64,000 nt of DNA from Sphingobacterium spiritivorum (lineage in GTDB: Bacteria > Bacteroidota > Bacteroidia > Sphingobacteriales > Sphingobacteriaceae). Shown piece after piece: positions 1 through 8,691 of this stretch. How positions within the stretch are numbered: position 1 is the stretch's first letter; each line of letters begins with the position of its first letter. The position numbers and the translations under genes were made by a program. The stretch is from contig NZ_CP068082.1 in the NCBI RefSeq assembly GCF_016724845.1, positions 4,092,001 through 4,156,000 on the forward strand, read 5' to 3'. The notes under the pieces were generated by a model. That model made no database searches. It saw only the letters and a list, made by a program, of their open reading frames with translations, and was not told where the DNA came from.

Positions 1-80
1 AAGAAGTGAAAATCAGATTTGAACCACAAATCTTTACACCTGAACTGATCGTAATACAAGGAAATAAAACGAAACGCTAA
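1..80 (+). CDS. 3' end of an unidentified gene
   Basis: An open frame runs in from the window edge (codons from base 3) and stops at TAA 78-80. Only about 25 C-terminal residues are visible, ending GNKTKR, so no family can be named. It lies 13 bp before the next gene on the same strand and is probably in the same operon. Confidence 0.45.
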   Translation, partial: EVKIRFEPQIFTPELIVIQGNKTKR

Positions 81-93
81 AAATGAACTGGTA

Positions 94-588
94 ATGGAAC
101 TAAAAGTATATGATGAAGATGGCATCTTTGCAATAGTGAATAATGATACCTACAGGTCCTTTGTGCATGAAGACTGGTCACTGGAACAATTGCAGTCGCA
201 CTTTGCTCGTGAAATGAACAGGCTGCATTGTATAGTGTGGAAGGTGAGTGACGAAGGTGGGGATTGGCTTTTACGGGTTGTAGGTGAACCCTCATCTCAG
301 AAAAGCTATAAGGAATTCAAAAGACAGATAAAAGTGACAAACGGAAGGATCTATTTTGTTAACTATACGGATCTCACTATGGCCGCCCAGTTTGATGATG
401 AAACTTTGCCACTCAGACAACAGGCTGATTGGTATATGAATCTGGATAACGGTTATTATGAAATCGAAGTGAGGCAGATGTTTGATCCGGAAGAATATGC
501 AGATGAACAGGTAATAGAAATAATTCCAAAAATGAAAGCTGAAGCGAGTTATATAGAAACAGATAACATAGTAGGGTGGAATGATTAG
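94..588 (+). CDS. hypothetical protein, 164 aa
   Basis: This is an acidic soluble protein with no signal peptide or membrane segment. I do not recognise the family. Its size, acidity and position before a run of small membrane-protein genes resemble immunity proteins of polymorphic toxin loci, but no toxin is visible in the window, so that is only a suggestion. Its stop overlaps the start of the next frame (ATG at 581), which implies translational coupling. Confidence 0.6.
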   Translation: MELKVYDEDGIFAIVNNDTYRSFVHEDWSLEQLQSHFAREMNRLHCIVWKVSDEGGDWLLRVVGEPSSQKSYKEFKRQIKVTNGRIYFVNYTDLTMAAQFDDETLPLRQQADWYMNLDNGYYEIEVRQMFDPEEYADEQVIEIIPKMKAEASYIETDNIVGWND

Positions 589-868
589 AAAAATCCTTTT
601 CATCTTCTTGCTGGCAGTATATGCTCTTTTATTACTTTTCTATCTGGGACTGGTGGTACCCGAATATCTAGCCTGTACCGGATGTATGTATGAGGGAGAA
701 AAAGGTATTGACATATGGGGAAGCGAAATTGATTGCTCCGGAGAGAGCTGAGCTGTTGGAGAAGGATTTTTTCAGCTTTTTTCTATCGTTGTTTCCATAT
801 ACAGCATAATAATCATTTTTATAATATACCGTATCAGACGTCAAAAATTAAATACACAAAGATATTAA
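581..868 (+). pseudogene. small membrane protein interrupted by in-frame TGA
   Basis: From ATG 581 the frame encodes a hydrophobic N-terminal segment (about residues 4-26), a Cys-containing loop and then TGA at 749-751 (codon 57). The same frame stays open after the TGA for 38 more codons. These encode a second hydrophobic helix (about residues 62-84) and a basic tail, up to TAA 866-868. The full 95-codon frame reads like one two-helix membrane protein, similar in build to the next gene. The internal stop therefore looks like a nonsense mutation or a sequencing error. The start overlaps the preceding gene. Confidence 0.55.
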
Positions 869-872
869 CCCG

Positions 873-1178
873 ATGAAATATATTGGTATACGAGTAATAT
901 TGCTGCTGTTGCTTTTAGTTGTTATCTATTACGTGAGTGACTATATACAAGAACATACGGTTGTCGATGACGGAGATTATAATTTTGAAGGTGTAATTGC
1001 TTTCTTTCAGATGACCCTCGCTTTGTCAATTATCAGTGTTGGTCTATTTATATACGAAGCCTGTCAGTTTCATAAAAGGAAAGAAAACAAAAAACGAAAT
1101 GCAAGTCTGATTCTGATCAGTTTGATTTTGATTGTATTGATACTTTTTGCCGGATACTTTTTTCAGTTTGTTTATTAA
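873..1178 (+). CDS. small two-helix membrane protein, 101 aa
   Basis: Two predicted transmembrane helices (about residues 6-24 and 43-62) are joined by an acidic loop, followed by a third hydrophobic stretch near the C-terminus (about 79-98). No family is recognised. It begins 4 bp after the preceding interrupted frame and is similar in layout, so the two may be relatives in one operon. Confidence 0.6.
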   Translation: MKYIGIRVILLLLLLVVIYYVSDYIQEHTVVDDGDYNFEGVIAFFQMTLALSIISVGLFIYEACQFHKRKENKKRNASLILISLILIVLILFAGYFFQFVY

Positions 1179-1352
1179 TTCTTGCGTATAAGCAGCATAT
1201 GCCTTATTATTTCCGGTGTATGTTACAGATTATTATGTAAAGGATCTTATATTAGAGATAATGGAAACAGGGAAATCAGAATATGGTATCTGTTCGGAGA
1301 AATGAACTGATGAGCTTCAGATACATGTAAAGATAATTTCAAAAATAACAAT

Positions 1353-2081
1353 ATGCAGATGATTTTCATCATTGTAGGTGTGATGATAATAACCTTGGTC
1401 TTTCTCTGGAGGATCTCAGGTTTGGGCGTAGAACAAGAAACTGCAGCCGGAGATTTTTATAAGGCAAACCGGGACTTTTTGTATAGCGAAAAGAGAGAAC
1501 TCTATATAAGAAAAATGATACGCAGATATCAGCAATTAAAATGGATTATCACCATAATTGTTTTAATCATAGCCTTTATTCCTTTTTTCATAACAGTATC
1601 AGACACCCTCAGTTTTAACGGGAGACTGGATGCCGAAAGGTTTGATGCAAGAATGAGAGATAGTTATATATTGCTCGTGTGCATGTTAGGAATTGGGCTG
1701 TTGACTTGCTTTTTTAGCTGGATGATTTTCAAAAAGACTGTTCAGAACTATACAAAAATTATAATGGAGCTGGATAATACACATTTTATAAAAATGATAA
1801 GTGTAAATAATCACCTGGGTCTGGTCAATCAGTTTATGATGAATGCTCCTTTCATCATAGGATCCTCTAATCTGTATGTTTTTAAATTGGCCCGGATTCT
1901 TGTGCTCCCCTGGTCCGAAATCAAGTCCATCAAAATCACCAGTGCTCCGCGAAACGGTTATTATGTACGCGTAAAAGTCAAAGAGAAAACTTTCTTTTTT
2001 ACCGTCGGAGAACCGCAGATGGTCGTAATATTGGAGACAGAGGCTTTGAAATATAACCCTGACATTGAAGTTAGAATTTAA
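1353..2081 (+). CDS. membrane protein, 242 aa, unknown function
   Basis: An N-terminal hydrophobic helix (about residues 1-20) is followed by two membrane helices (about 65-85 and 107-130). The cytoplasmic C-terminal domain (about 150-242) has a beta-rich, PH-like look, with alternating hydrophobic strands after a GYYVRVK stretch. Nothing more specific is supported. It is the last intact host gene before the transposable element. The 1179-1352 gap upstream holds nothing I can recognise. Confidence 0.6.
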   Translation: MQMIFIIVGVMIITLVFLWRISGLGVEQETAAGDFYKANRDFLYSEKRELYIRKMIRRYQQLKWIITIIVLIIAFIPFFITVSDTLSFNGRLDAERFDARMRDSYILLVCMLGIGLLTCFFSWMIFKKTVQNYTKIIMELDNTHFIKMISVNNHLGLVNQFMMNAPFIIGSSNLYVFKLARILVLPWSEIKSIKITSAPRNGYYVRVKVKEKTFFFTVGEPQMVVILETEALKYNPDIEVRI

Positions 2082-2226
2082 TTTTCTACTGAGAAAGTGC
2101 AGCTTGAGTTGTGATCGATAGTTATTCTCTCCTTGGAAAGAAGAGAAAAGTTGGCTATGCTTGAAGTGCGTTGCGCATATTGCAAAAACACTTGTGAAGT
2201 TGATAAGATTGCTTCAACCAGCGTAT

Positions 2227-2244
2227 GTTGGCGTCCCCGCCAAC
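2227..2244. repeat. host interspersed palindrome, left copy
   Basis: GTTGGCGTCCCCGCCAAC is an inverted repeat (GTTGGCG/CGCCAAC). The first 17 bases recur exactly at 34223-34239, on the other side of the Mu-like element. A degenerate CTCTCC...GGAAAG sequence precedes it at about 2124, as near the right copy. It looks like a host REP-type intergenic repeat. Confidence 0.55.
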
Positions 2245-2446
2245 ATTTTACGATATATATAAGATTCAAAACGAAATGTAAAAGAATATAAAAGGGGGAA
2301 AAGCTGAAAGAATGCTTTATTCAGTCCGGAATGGTGGTATTTTCTAAAATAACAGTTCTATCGTTATAAAAACGAATTGTTACTCATTTAAGCTTATTGT
2401 TATTCCAGTATGGATTTTTATTCTTCTCATGCGTTAAAGCTAAAAG

Positions 2447-2543
2447 TATCTTTGACACGAGCAAAAAACCTCTTGAATTGATGTTAAAGGTACTTTTAGA
2501 ATAGATATATAAGGCGGTAATCAAAAAGATTACCGCCTTTTTA
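2447..2543 (+). ncRNA. candidate small RNA with promoter -7 box and terminator
   Basis: TATCTTTG (2447-2454) matches the Bacteroidota -7 consensus TAnnTTTG. About 60 bp downstream is a strong intrinsic terminator: GGCGGTAATC (2513-2522), loop AAAAA, GATTACCGCC (2528-2537), then a T-run. No ORF lies between, so a transcript of about 80 nt is possible. The -33 element is weak. The terminator might instead end read-through from the gene that stops at 2081. Confidence 0.3.
2511..2543 (+). terminator. intrinsic terminator
   Basis: A 10-bp perfect GC-rich stem (GGCGGTAATC/GATTACCGCC) with a 5-nt A loop is followed by TTTTTATT. It lies about 430 bp after the nearest upstream stop codon. Confidence 0.7.
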
Positions 2544-2580
2544 TTGAAAATACTGAAAGGACCAAAATATTAAATAATCC

Positions 2581-2616
2581 AATAGTGGGACACTTAGAGG
2601 GACAGTTAGCAGGACA
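2581..2616. repeat. three tandem 12-bp GGGACA-type repeats
   Basis: AATAGTGGGACA, CTTAGAGGGACA and GTTAGCAGGACA follow each other with an exact 12-bp period. They lie near the expected left boundary of the transposable element. They could be protein-binding sites (transposase or integrase arm type) or a remnant of an older insertion. No comparable array is visible at the right end. Confidence 0.5.
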
Positions 2617-2743
2617 TTTTTAGGGCTATAAAAGTATGATTGGTCGTTATATACATCCCATTATGTTTAAAAAAAGATCTTGATTAACACATATACCTAT
2701 ACCCATATGACTTTGTGAGGTAATTGTTAATTGCTTTATTGTC

Positions 2744-2756
2744 AGTTGTTTATTTT
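2744..2756. promoter_or_regulatory. left-end copy of an operator-like AT motif
   Basis: AGTTGTTTATTTT at 2744-2756 is repeated exactly at 3488-3500 in the operator region. In Mu, transposase and repressor both recognise sites at the ends and in the operator, so this could be an end-binding site. The AT-rich context makes chance matches possible. Confidence 0.35.
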
Positions 2757-2785
2757 GTTATTATGTATGGATAATGTGTGTGTTA

Positions 2786-3478
2786 TTATCTCATGCTATT
2801 CAGTCTTAAAGATCCTTTAACAAATGCGGCTGCTTTAATCCAGCTTAAGTGAATATCTTTTGAGCTATGGTGTTGGTTTTGAGATACTATCTTAATCCAA
2901 TCAGGGCCTCTATCTGATGTCTGAACGTATTTTACAGTTGTATAGTCATCATCATCATTAGATATATCCAGCAGATACATCTCTCCGAAAAAAAGATTTT
3001 CCATAAAGTTGTTGATCTTTCTAAAGAAAATAATATCTCCGGATTTGAGTATAGGATACATACTATCCCCTGTAATGGCCATTGCGCCATCGACCTTAGG
3101 CATATTCGGAATAGAGAAGTAATCGACAACAGTACTTCTGTCTTGCTGAAATAAGGTAATCAAACTTGCCGATGCATGCACATCATACAATGGTATAATT
3201 TGATTATGCATGAGTTTATCTGTTCGGAAAAGAAATTCGGATCTGGACACTCCTTCTTCCTTAGTTTCTATCACGTTAGTAATAGGTCCGGGTTCTTCCA
3301 TAAGAAAATAAACACTTTTGTTTATTGACTTTGCTATTTGTTGAAGGAATGAAACCTTCAAATCATCAGATGCGAACTTGCTGTTTAGGGCCTGTGGACT
3401 TATTCCCATTTTTTCTGCAATTTCTTTAAGCTCATAGCCTAAATTTTTTAATCTGATTTTCAGATCGTTACCTATCAT
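2786..3478 (-). CDS. phage repressor, XRE helix-turn-helix plus S24/LexA-like peptidase
   Basis: It represses the early operon that runs divergently from it. Residues 1-65 form a Cro/C1-type helix-turn-helix (LKEIAEKMGISPQALNSK). The C-terminal half carries the S24 signature GDSMYP with the nucleophilic serine, and a downstream TTVKYV stretch supplies the likely general-base lysine. This build implies RecA-stimulated self-cleavage and SOS induction. The 230-aa length fits the family. Its position at the far left, transcribed leftward, matches the Mu c gene. The upstream region to 3571 contains paired AT-rich operator-like motifs. Confidence 0.9.
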   Translation of the reverse strand: MIGNDLKIRLKNLGYELKEIAEKMGISPQALNSKFASDDLKVSFLQQIAKSINKSVYFLMEEPGPITNVIETKEEGVSRSEFLFRTDKLMHNQIIPLYDVHASASLITLFQQDRSTVVDYFSIPNMPKVDGAMAITGDSMYPILKSGDIIFFRKINNFMENLFFGEMYLLDISNDDDDYTTVKYVQTSDRGPDWIKIVSQNQHHSSKDIHLSWIKAAAFVKGSLRLNSMR

Positions 3479-3480
3479 AG

Positions 3481-3571
3481 TAAATATAGTTGTTTATTTT
3501 ATTTCCATCGGTAAACATTATTGTTTAAAATTGTGCCGTGGTACGGAACAAATTAAGCAAGATTCAAAGCT
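3481..3571. promoter_or_regulatory. divergent operator/promoter region of the element
   Basis: This 90-bp AT-rich region separates the repressor from the early operon. It contains TAAATATAGTTG (3481-3492), the 13-mer AGTTGTTTATTTT (3488-3500) and GTAAACATTA (3511-3520). The last runs into an imperfect palindrome AAACATTATTGTTT. Parts recur at the left end (2744) and right end (33891-33912). It is the likely repressor operator and early promoter. No clean TAnnTTTG box is seen for the rightward promoter. Confidence 0.5.
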
Positions 3572-3751
3572 ATGAAAAAAAAGCAAATCTACAATCAAGA
3601 GGTTATTAACTACCTCACAAAAAAATATGGAGTATCTGTCAGATATGTACGCTCCAGTCTGGATCCAAGGAATAAAGCTCCTTTCGCAGATACCATAAAA
3701 AAGGATTACAGGGAAAAAGAAAAGGAAATCAAGAAAGTGCTTAGTATGTAA
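3572..3751 (+). CDS. small basic protein in Ner/Cro position, 59 aa
   Basis: It begins ATG 3572 and ends TAA 3749-3751, immediately before the transposase gene (4 bp gap). The protein is lysine/arginine-rich with predicted helices (VINYLTKKYGVSVRYVR) that could form a DNA-binding helix-turn-helix. It sits where Mu has ner, the early negative regulator, so a regulatory role is inferred from position and charge only. Confidence 0.65.
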   Translation: MKKKQIYNQEVINYLTKKYGVSVRYVRSSLDPRNKAPFADTIKKDYREKEKEIKKVLSM

Positions 3752-3755
3752 CAAG

Positions 3756-5903
3756 ATGAAAGAAGAAACAACAGCATATGCAACCCATTCGGGACAGATC
3801 GGAGTCAAGCTCAGTTTTTTGATTACTGATGTAATTCAAAGAGGTAAGCCTGTACCCACTGTTGTTGCTCATCAAATGAGCATACGTGTATGTTCCTACG
3901 AAGCTCTGAAAAAACGTGCAGTCAGAACCAAGGGGCTGCGTCTGCGTGATGGCAAAGGTCTCGGTAATGAGGCTTTGTATTCCTTTGAAAATATGCCAGA
4001 TGCTTGGAGAAAGTTGTGTATTGACAGATTCGGTGATCCTAAGACAGTGATTAAAGAAACCATATTTCTGGAGAAGTATTACGAGATAGATAGCATAGCC
4101 TCAGACTTCTTTGCAACATACAAGTTGCCATCAGGGAAGGAACTGAGCAGGGAGCTCAAAGAAACCTATACGGTGAATGCTTCTGTATTAAATGCAGTTA
4201 TTGCAGCCATGAGCAAGAGAAAAACATTTCGAAAAGCCTATGGAAACCCAAACAGTACCGGAGTCAAAACCGTATGGGAATTGATCTGTGAAGAAGTTAA
4301 CTTGCTGCAAGAGAAATTAGGACATACACTTAAAAGCAAGTCTTTACGTAGGACAATTGCTGAATACAAGAAAGGCAATTATCGTTCATTGATCTCAGGT
4401 AAACTGGAAAATCAAAATACGGCTAAGGTAGTGACTGCTGAGCAACAGGCTGTTTTGGAAAGCCTTCTTCGAAAGCATAAAAATTTTGATAATGTACAGA
4501 TTTCCCGCATATACAGTGAGGTTGCAGAAAAACTCGGTTGGAAGCCCATATCAGATGGGACAGTCGCTAAATATCGCAAACAACTTGATCTGTATATTAT
4601 TTCAGGTAATCAGGGAACTTCTGCTTTACGAAATACACGTAACATGCAGGTAAAACGAAGTGCTCCCAATGTTCCGATGGTATACTGGTCTGTCGATGGC
4701 TGGGACGTAGAATTACTTTATCAGCGTACAGGACTAAACAGTGATGGTAATAAAGTGACCACTTATCATAACCGTCCAACCTGTGTAATGATAATGGACC
4801 CATACCTAAATTATCCTATTGGCTATGCTATTGGAACACATGAGACGACTTCACTTATTCGCGAGGCATTGCGCAATGCAGCTAACCATACACGGGAATT
4901 GTTTGGACAGCGGTATAAATCCTTACAGATACAGAGTGATCATTATGGTAAAGGAGTATTAATCCCTGTATATGAAGCTATGACAAAGCATTATACACCA
5001 GCAAGAGTACGCAATGCGAAAGCTAAACGTATTGAACCGTTTTTCAAAGAATGGAATAAAGAACTGCAACTCATGTATACTAACTGGTCAGGCTTTGGTG
5101 TGACAGCTCGCAAAGAAGGCCAGCCAAACAGTGAATATCTGGACAAAATAAAGCATTCATTTCCTGACTACGAGGGCGTCTGCAGGCAGATACAAAAAAG
5201 TATAGAATTGCAACGTATGCGCCTCTATGATAAGTATGTGTCCAGGTGGGCCGATATGGCAGACACAGATCATATCCCTTTGACAGACATGGAATACCTG
5301 AATCTATTTGGAGAGATCACAGGGTATACAAATAAGCTGCATCATGATGGTCTTACCATTACAATCAATAAACAGGAGTATGTATATGACAGCTTTGATC
5401 TGGCATTTAGAGAGCACAGACATATAGACTGGTGTGTGAAGTTTGATCAGCAAGACATGTCACAGGTGTTGGTTGTAAATGCAAAAAGTCAAAATGGAAG
5501 ACTGATAGAAGAGATAGGTACCATCAAGTTTATGCTACAGAAGACCCATATACAACCAATGGCACTATACGATAGAAAGGAAGGAGATGCAGAGAAGCTG
5601 GCGCTTGTAAGCCAGTTCAATGACGATCTTGAAAATATCATTATCGATCGCAATATCAGAAATGACCGGATTGTCGGGCAGCTATTTGTGCAGAACCCCG
5701 CATTGGATGGCACCTTATCTAAACTGATTTTGACTGATAGCCTCGGGCAGCATAAAAATCAACGTAATACAAAGAAGTTTATTGAAGCTGCAGAGAAATT
5801 GAAGACCCGGCAATGGAGAGAGAAAATACCTGAGAATATCAATGTAAACAGAGAACGAGAAGAGTATATCAATGGAAAAATCAATTTAAACGACTTTATA
5901 TGA
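3756..5903 (+). CDS. MuA-like DDE transposase
   Basis: It catalyses strand transfer of the element's ends into target DNA. The N-terminal part (about 1-80) has a winged-helix character like the Mu enhancer/end-binding domains, followed by helical DNA-binding regions. The RNase H-fold core has the three acidic residues: D314 (WSVDGWD), D395 (QSDHYGKG) and E427 (KRIEPFFKEW). A C-terminal beta-barrel and tail follow, as in Mu. The 715-aa length is near MuA (663 aa). The last codon overlaps the ATPase gene by 4 bp, so both are translationally coupled. The gene appears intact. Confidence 0.93.
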   Translation: MKEETTAYATHSGQIGVKLSFLITDVIQRGKPVPTVVAHQMSIRVCSYEALKKRAVRTKGLRLRDGKGLGNEALYSFENMPDAWRKLCIDRFGDPKTVIKETIFLEKYYEIDSIASDFFATYKLPSGKELSRELKETYTVNASVLNAVIAAMSKRKTFRKAYGNPNSTGVKTVWELICEEVNLLQEKLGHTLKSKSLRRTIAEYKKGNYRSLISGKLENQNTAKVVTAEQQAVLESLLRKHKNFDNVQISRIYSEVAEKLGWKPISDGTVAKYRKQLDLYIISGNQGTSALRNTRNMQVKRSAPNVPMVYWSVDGWDVELLYQRTGLNSDGNKVTTYHNRPTCVMIMDPYLNYPIGYAIGTHETTSLIREALRNAANHTRELFGQRYKSLQIQSDHYGKGVLIPVYEAMTKHYTPARVRNAKAKRIEPFFKEWNKELQLMYTNWSGFGVTARKEGQPNSEYLDKIKHSFPDYEGVCRQIQKSIELQRMRLYDKYVSRWADMADTDHIPLTDMEYLNLFGEITGYTNKLHHDGLTITINKQEYVYDSFDLAFREHRHIDWCVKFDQQDMSQVLVVNAKSQNGRLIEEIGTIKFMLQKTHIQPMALYDRKEGDAEKLALVSQFNDDLENIIIDRNIRNDRIVGQLFVQNPALDGTLSKLILTDSLGQHKNQRNTKKFIEAAEKLKTRQWREKIPENINVNREREEYINGKINLNDFI

Positions 5904-6835
5904 TGACAGACGAACTGAAAAATAAAATCATAACTGCTCTCGAAATCTATATCAGAGACAATAATCTCAACCAGGATGATATCGTTGTACATTCTGGTGT
6001 GAATGCACGCTATCTGATTGAAATGCGCAGAGGTAATTATAGCCTAAAAACCAAAGACAAGGAAGTTTTGATTGCTGACAAATATTTTAAAAGAATTGCA
6101 GATTTGATCAGTTATCAGACGGAGAAACAATATTGGCAAACCCAGGCAACTCCACAACTGAAAGAGATATTAGCTAATCTTCAGGAGGCTAAGGATCATG
6201 GAATTGTAACGGTATTGATTGGCGAAACAGGAAGCGGGAAAACGTTCTCACTTGAGCTTTTTAAGTCAAAATACAGGAGCGAAGTCTTTAGTATCAAAGT
6301 GGGTAGCTCTGATAATCTGGCAGATATCGTCGATAAGATGATGACCGAATTACGTCTTACATCAGAAAGAAAAACAAAGTCCGCCAAAGTCCGCCAGATC
6401 GCGAATTATATGAAGATGCTTTCGGAAAACGGCTTTGATCCGCTTTTTGCCTTTGATGAAAGTGAATATATGAAACAACCTGCCCTTTGTTCCTTTAAAG
6501 AGCTTGTAGATTACTTAAACAAATGGTGCTCACTCGTATTGCTTGGAACCTCCCAGCTGACCGAGAATATTGACAAGCTGAGAAAGAAGAACAAAGCAGG
6601 CATTCCACAGCTTTACAGACGCATAAAGTTCAGGATACGCCATCTTTCTCCTATAGATAAGAGATTCCGGATTTTCTTAAAAGAGATGGATAAAGAGACA
6701 GCAAAGTGGCTACAGGACAACTGTGACAACTATGGAGAGTTACATGACGTCATGGTCGCAGTATTGCGTGAAGCAGATAGAACGGGAAAACCAATGAACC
6801 TTGAATTTTTAAAAATAGTATTAGGGCAACAATAA
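5900..6835 (+). CDS. MuB-like AAA ATPase, transposition target selector
   Basis: It binds target DNA and delivers it to the transposase. An N-terminal helix-turn-helix (about residues 15-55) precedes an AAA ATPase core with Walker A GETGSGKT (108-115) and Walker B FAFDE (D186, E187). A sensor-like LLGTSQL stretch follows. The 311-aa length matches MuB (312 aa). The start overlaps the transposase stop (ATGA); a second ATG lies one codon downstream. Confidence 0.92.
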   Translation: MMTDELKNKIITALEIYIRDNNLNQDDIVVHSGVNARYLIEMRRGNYSLKTKDKEVLIADKYFKRIADLISYQTEKQYWQTQATPQLKEILANLQEAKDHGIVTVLIGETGSGKTFSLELFKSKYRSEVFSIKVGSSDNLADIVDKMMTELRLTSERKTKSAKVRQIANYMKMLSENGFDPLFAFDESEYMKQPALCSFKELVDYLNKWCSLVLLGTSQLTENIDKLRKKNKAGIPQLYRRIKFRIRHLSPIDKRFRIFLKEMDKETAKWLQDNCDNYGELHDVMVAVLREADRTGKPMNLEFLKIVLGQQ

Positions 6836-6836
6836 G

Positions 6837-7451
6837 ATGGCAAAAAGAGCATACAGTGTATCCGACCTCCTAAATAAAAAATACAAATTAATCCCCTTTG
6901 AAGGAGAGTGGCATGCCGCTTTTGCGCAGCCCGAATCTAATGGAGTCTGGTTTATCTGGGCCAACTCCGGAAATGGTAAAACCACCTTCGTTCTCAAACT
7001 ATGTAAGGAACTTTGCAAGTATGAGAGAATTCTCTATAACTCTCTGGAAGAAGGAGCAGCAATGACCATGCGCAATGCCTTTCTAAATGCAGGCTTAGCA
7101 TCTGTTAAAAGAAAATTGATCCTGGTACAAGAGACGATACAGGATTTAATGGAACGGTTAGATAAACTCAAAAGTCCTAATGTAGTCGTGTTAGATAGTT
7201 TTCAATATACAGGACTATCCTTTGAAAAGTACAGGGAATTAGTAAAGAGATACCCTAAAAAGCTGTTTATCATTATCAGTCAGGCAGATGGCAAGCAGCC
7301 AAGTGGTCGTACTGCAAAACGTGTAATGTACGATGCAGCACTCAAAGTCTGGGTTGAAGGATATCGTGCCTTTAGTAAAGGTCGTTACATCGGTCCATTG
7401 GGATACTACACCGTGTGGGATAGAGGAGCAAATGAATATCACGGAAATTAA
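6837..7451 (+). CDS. second P-loop ATPase, RecA-like fold, 204 aa
   Basis: Walker A is at residues 42-49 (ANSGNGKT, K48) and a Walker B-like VVVLDS has D120, followed by an IIISQAD sensor stretch. The pattern resembles RecA/DnaB/RadA-type ATPases rather than a second MuB. It starts 1 bp after the MuB-like stop and overlaps the next start, so it belongs to the same early operon. A role in replication or recombination of the element is inferred. Mu itself has no direct counterpart here. Confidence 0.75.
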   Translation: MAKRAYSVSDLLNKKYKLIPFEGEWHAAFAQPESNGVWFIWANSGNGKTTFVLKLCKELCKYERILYNSLEEGAAMTMRNAFLNAGLASVKRKLILVQETIQDLMERLDKLKSPNVVVLDSFQYTGLSFEKYRELVKRYPKKLFIIISQADGKQPSGRTAKRVMYDAALKVWVEGYRAFSKGRYIGPLGYYTVWDRGANEYHGN

Positions 7452-7927
7452 TGCCAGGAATTATGAAAATAAAGACCAAAATATCGCATTTAGAATTACT
7501 AAAACAACAAACCGCACAACAGCTTAAAGAAGTGTGCACATACCTGAATTGGACAGAAGAACAATACTGTGAGCATCAGCTGGCAGAATATGAAGCCTTT
7601 TTAGCCAGAATGTTTTACGGATGGCCGGAAAAAATGTTAAATGAAGTCCGTTTTTCTCCCATCATGTCCGGATTCTGGAAAAACGAATGGTTTCAGCGCA
7701 ATCGCTCCGAATTTTTAGCATTAGCCAAAGAAGATCTTACATCCACTATGTCGGTCAATTCCGATGGAAAATTAGAGTGTTACGAACCAAATGAGTTTAC
7801 TTACAAGCAAGTATATGATGAATATATCTGGATACATTCACATCGCAACCTCATTAATCAGGATTATTTCATGGCCGATTACAATCGTGTATTAAAACTA
7901 ATCCGGCAACAAAACAAAAATAATTAA
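7451..7927 (+). CDS. hypothetical early protein, 158 aa
   Basis: Its ATG overlaps the preceding stop by one base (TAATG). It is a charged, helical, soluble protein with no recognised motif. The operon position suggests a replication or accessory early function; nothing more can be supported. Confidence 0.65.
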   Translation: MPGIMKIKTKISHLELLKQQTAQQLKEVCTYLNWTEEQYCEHQLAEYEAFLARMFYGWPEKMLNEVRFSPIMSGFWKNEWFQRNRSEFLALAKEDLTSTMSVNSDGKLECYEPNEFTYKQVYDEYIWIHSHRNLINQDYFMADYNRVLKLIRQQNKNN

Positions 7928-7957
7928 CAACGTATAAATCATAAAATCTAAAATATC

Positions 7958-8620
7958 ATGCTTACAATTGACATCACAAAACTATCTCCTGCGCAGCTTC
8001 TCGAATTATCTAAAGCCGCAGAGCAACTGACTGCACAAAAGAAACGTGAACGCGAACAAAACATTGCTGCGTACAAAGCTATGGTCGATGAGACTGTAGT
8101 AGCTTTAGCTCCCGATCTGGCCAGCTTTGGGACCTTACAGGGGCTGAAAGTAGAAAAGACTTTTAATGCATTCCAGCAGGCATTGGCCCTTAAAAAAGAA
8201 TTGTATGACTACAAAGATAGTCAGGCCTCTCATACATTCACAAGTCGTGACGGGATGGCGAGTGTGACTATCGGTCATAATGAGATTATAGGATTTGACG
8301 GAACAGAGAATGCCGGCGTCATAAAGATCCGGGAATACATGACCACATTAGCTGATGAAGATCCAAAACGCAAAATCTTAGTGAGATTCCTGGAAACATT
8401 TATGAAACCCAATAAAAAGGGAGAGTTGAATCCCGCCCGCATAGTAGAACTTATTGGCTTGAAAGAAGAAGCTAATGATAATAGTTTCTCAGACGGAGTG
8501 GATATCATCGTCAATGCTCAGTTCAAAACACGCACTTCTACTTATGTAAAAGGATGGTTCAGGAGACAGGATGGAGAAGGAAAAGATATGAAATTAGAGT
8601 TCTCCATATCCACGAAGTAG
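7958..8620 (+). CDS. DUF3164 family protein
   Basis: The protein starts with a coiled helical region (about 15-60, KKREREQN). A central segment around RDGMASVTIG and the stretch KREYMTTLADEDPKRK-like are characteristic of DUF3164, a family found in the early region of many Mu-like phages. Its function is unknown. It is 220 aa, typical for the family. It lies 30 bp after the preceding gene in the early operon. Confidence 0.75.
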   Translation: MLTIDITKLSPAQLLELSKAAEQLTAQKKREREQNIAAYKAMVDETVVALAPDLASFGTLQGLKVEKTFNAFQQALALKKELYDYKDSQASHTFTSRDGMASVTIGHNEIIGFDGTENAGVIKIREYMTTLADEDPKRKILVRFLETFMKPNKKGELNPARIVELIGLKEEANDNSFSDGVDIIVNAQFKTRTSTYVKGWFRRQDGEGKDMKLEFSISTK

Positions 8621-8691
8621 TCTCTGACGTGGCAGGGTTGGATTACATATCACTGCAGGTCTAATCAATAATAAAGAAGTTTTTTTAAAAT

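Larger units (their letters stand above)
2082..2785. other. 704-bp non-coding stretch spanning the host/element border
   Basis: No credible gene is present. The stretch holds a host interspersed palindrome (2227-2244), a possible short transcript with its own terminator (2447-2543), a triple 12-bp repeat (2581-2616) and a very AT-rich tract leading to the repressor stop codon at 2786. The left end of the Mu-like element must lie in the second half, but no target-site duplication could be identified by eye. Confidence 0.6.

Noticed and set aside
2511..2616. tRNA or att-type site at the left border
   Set aside because: No cloverleaf can be drawn around the terminator or repeats, and no matching copy exists at the right end.
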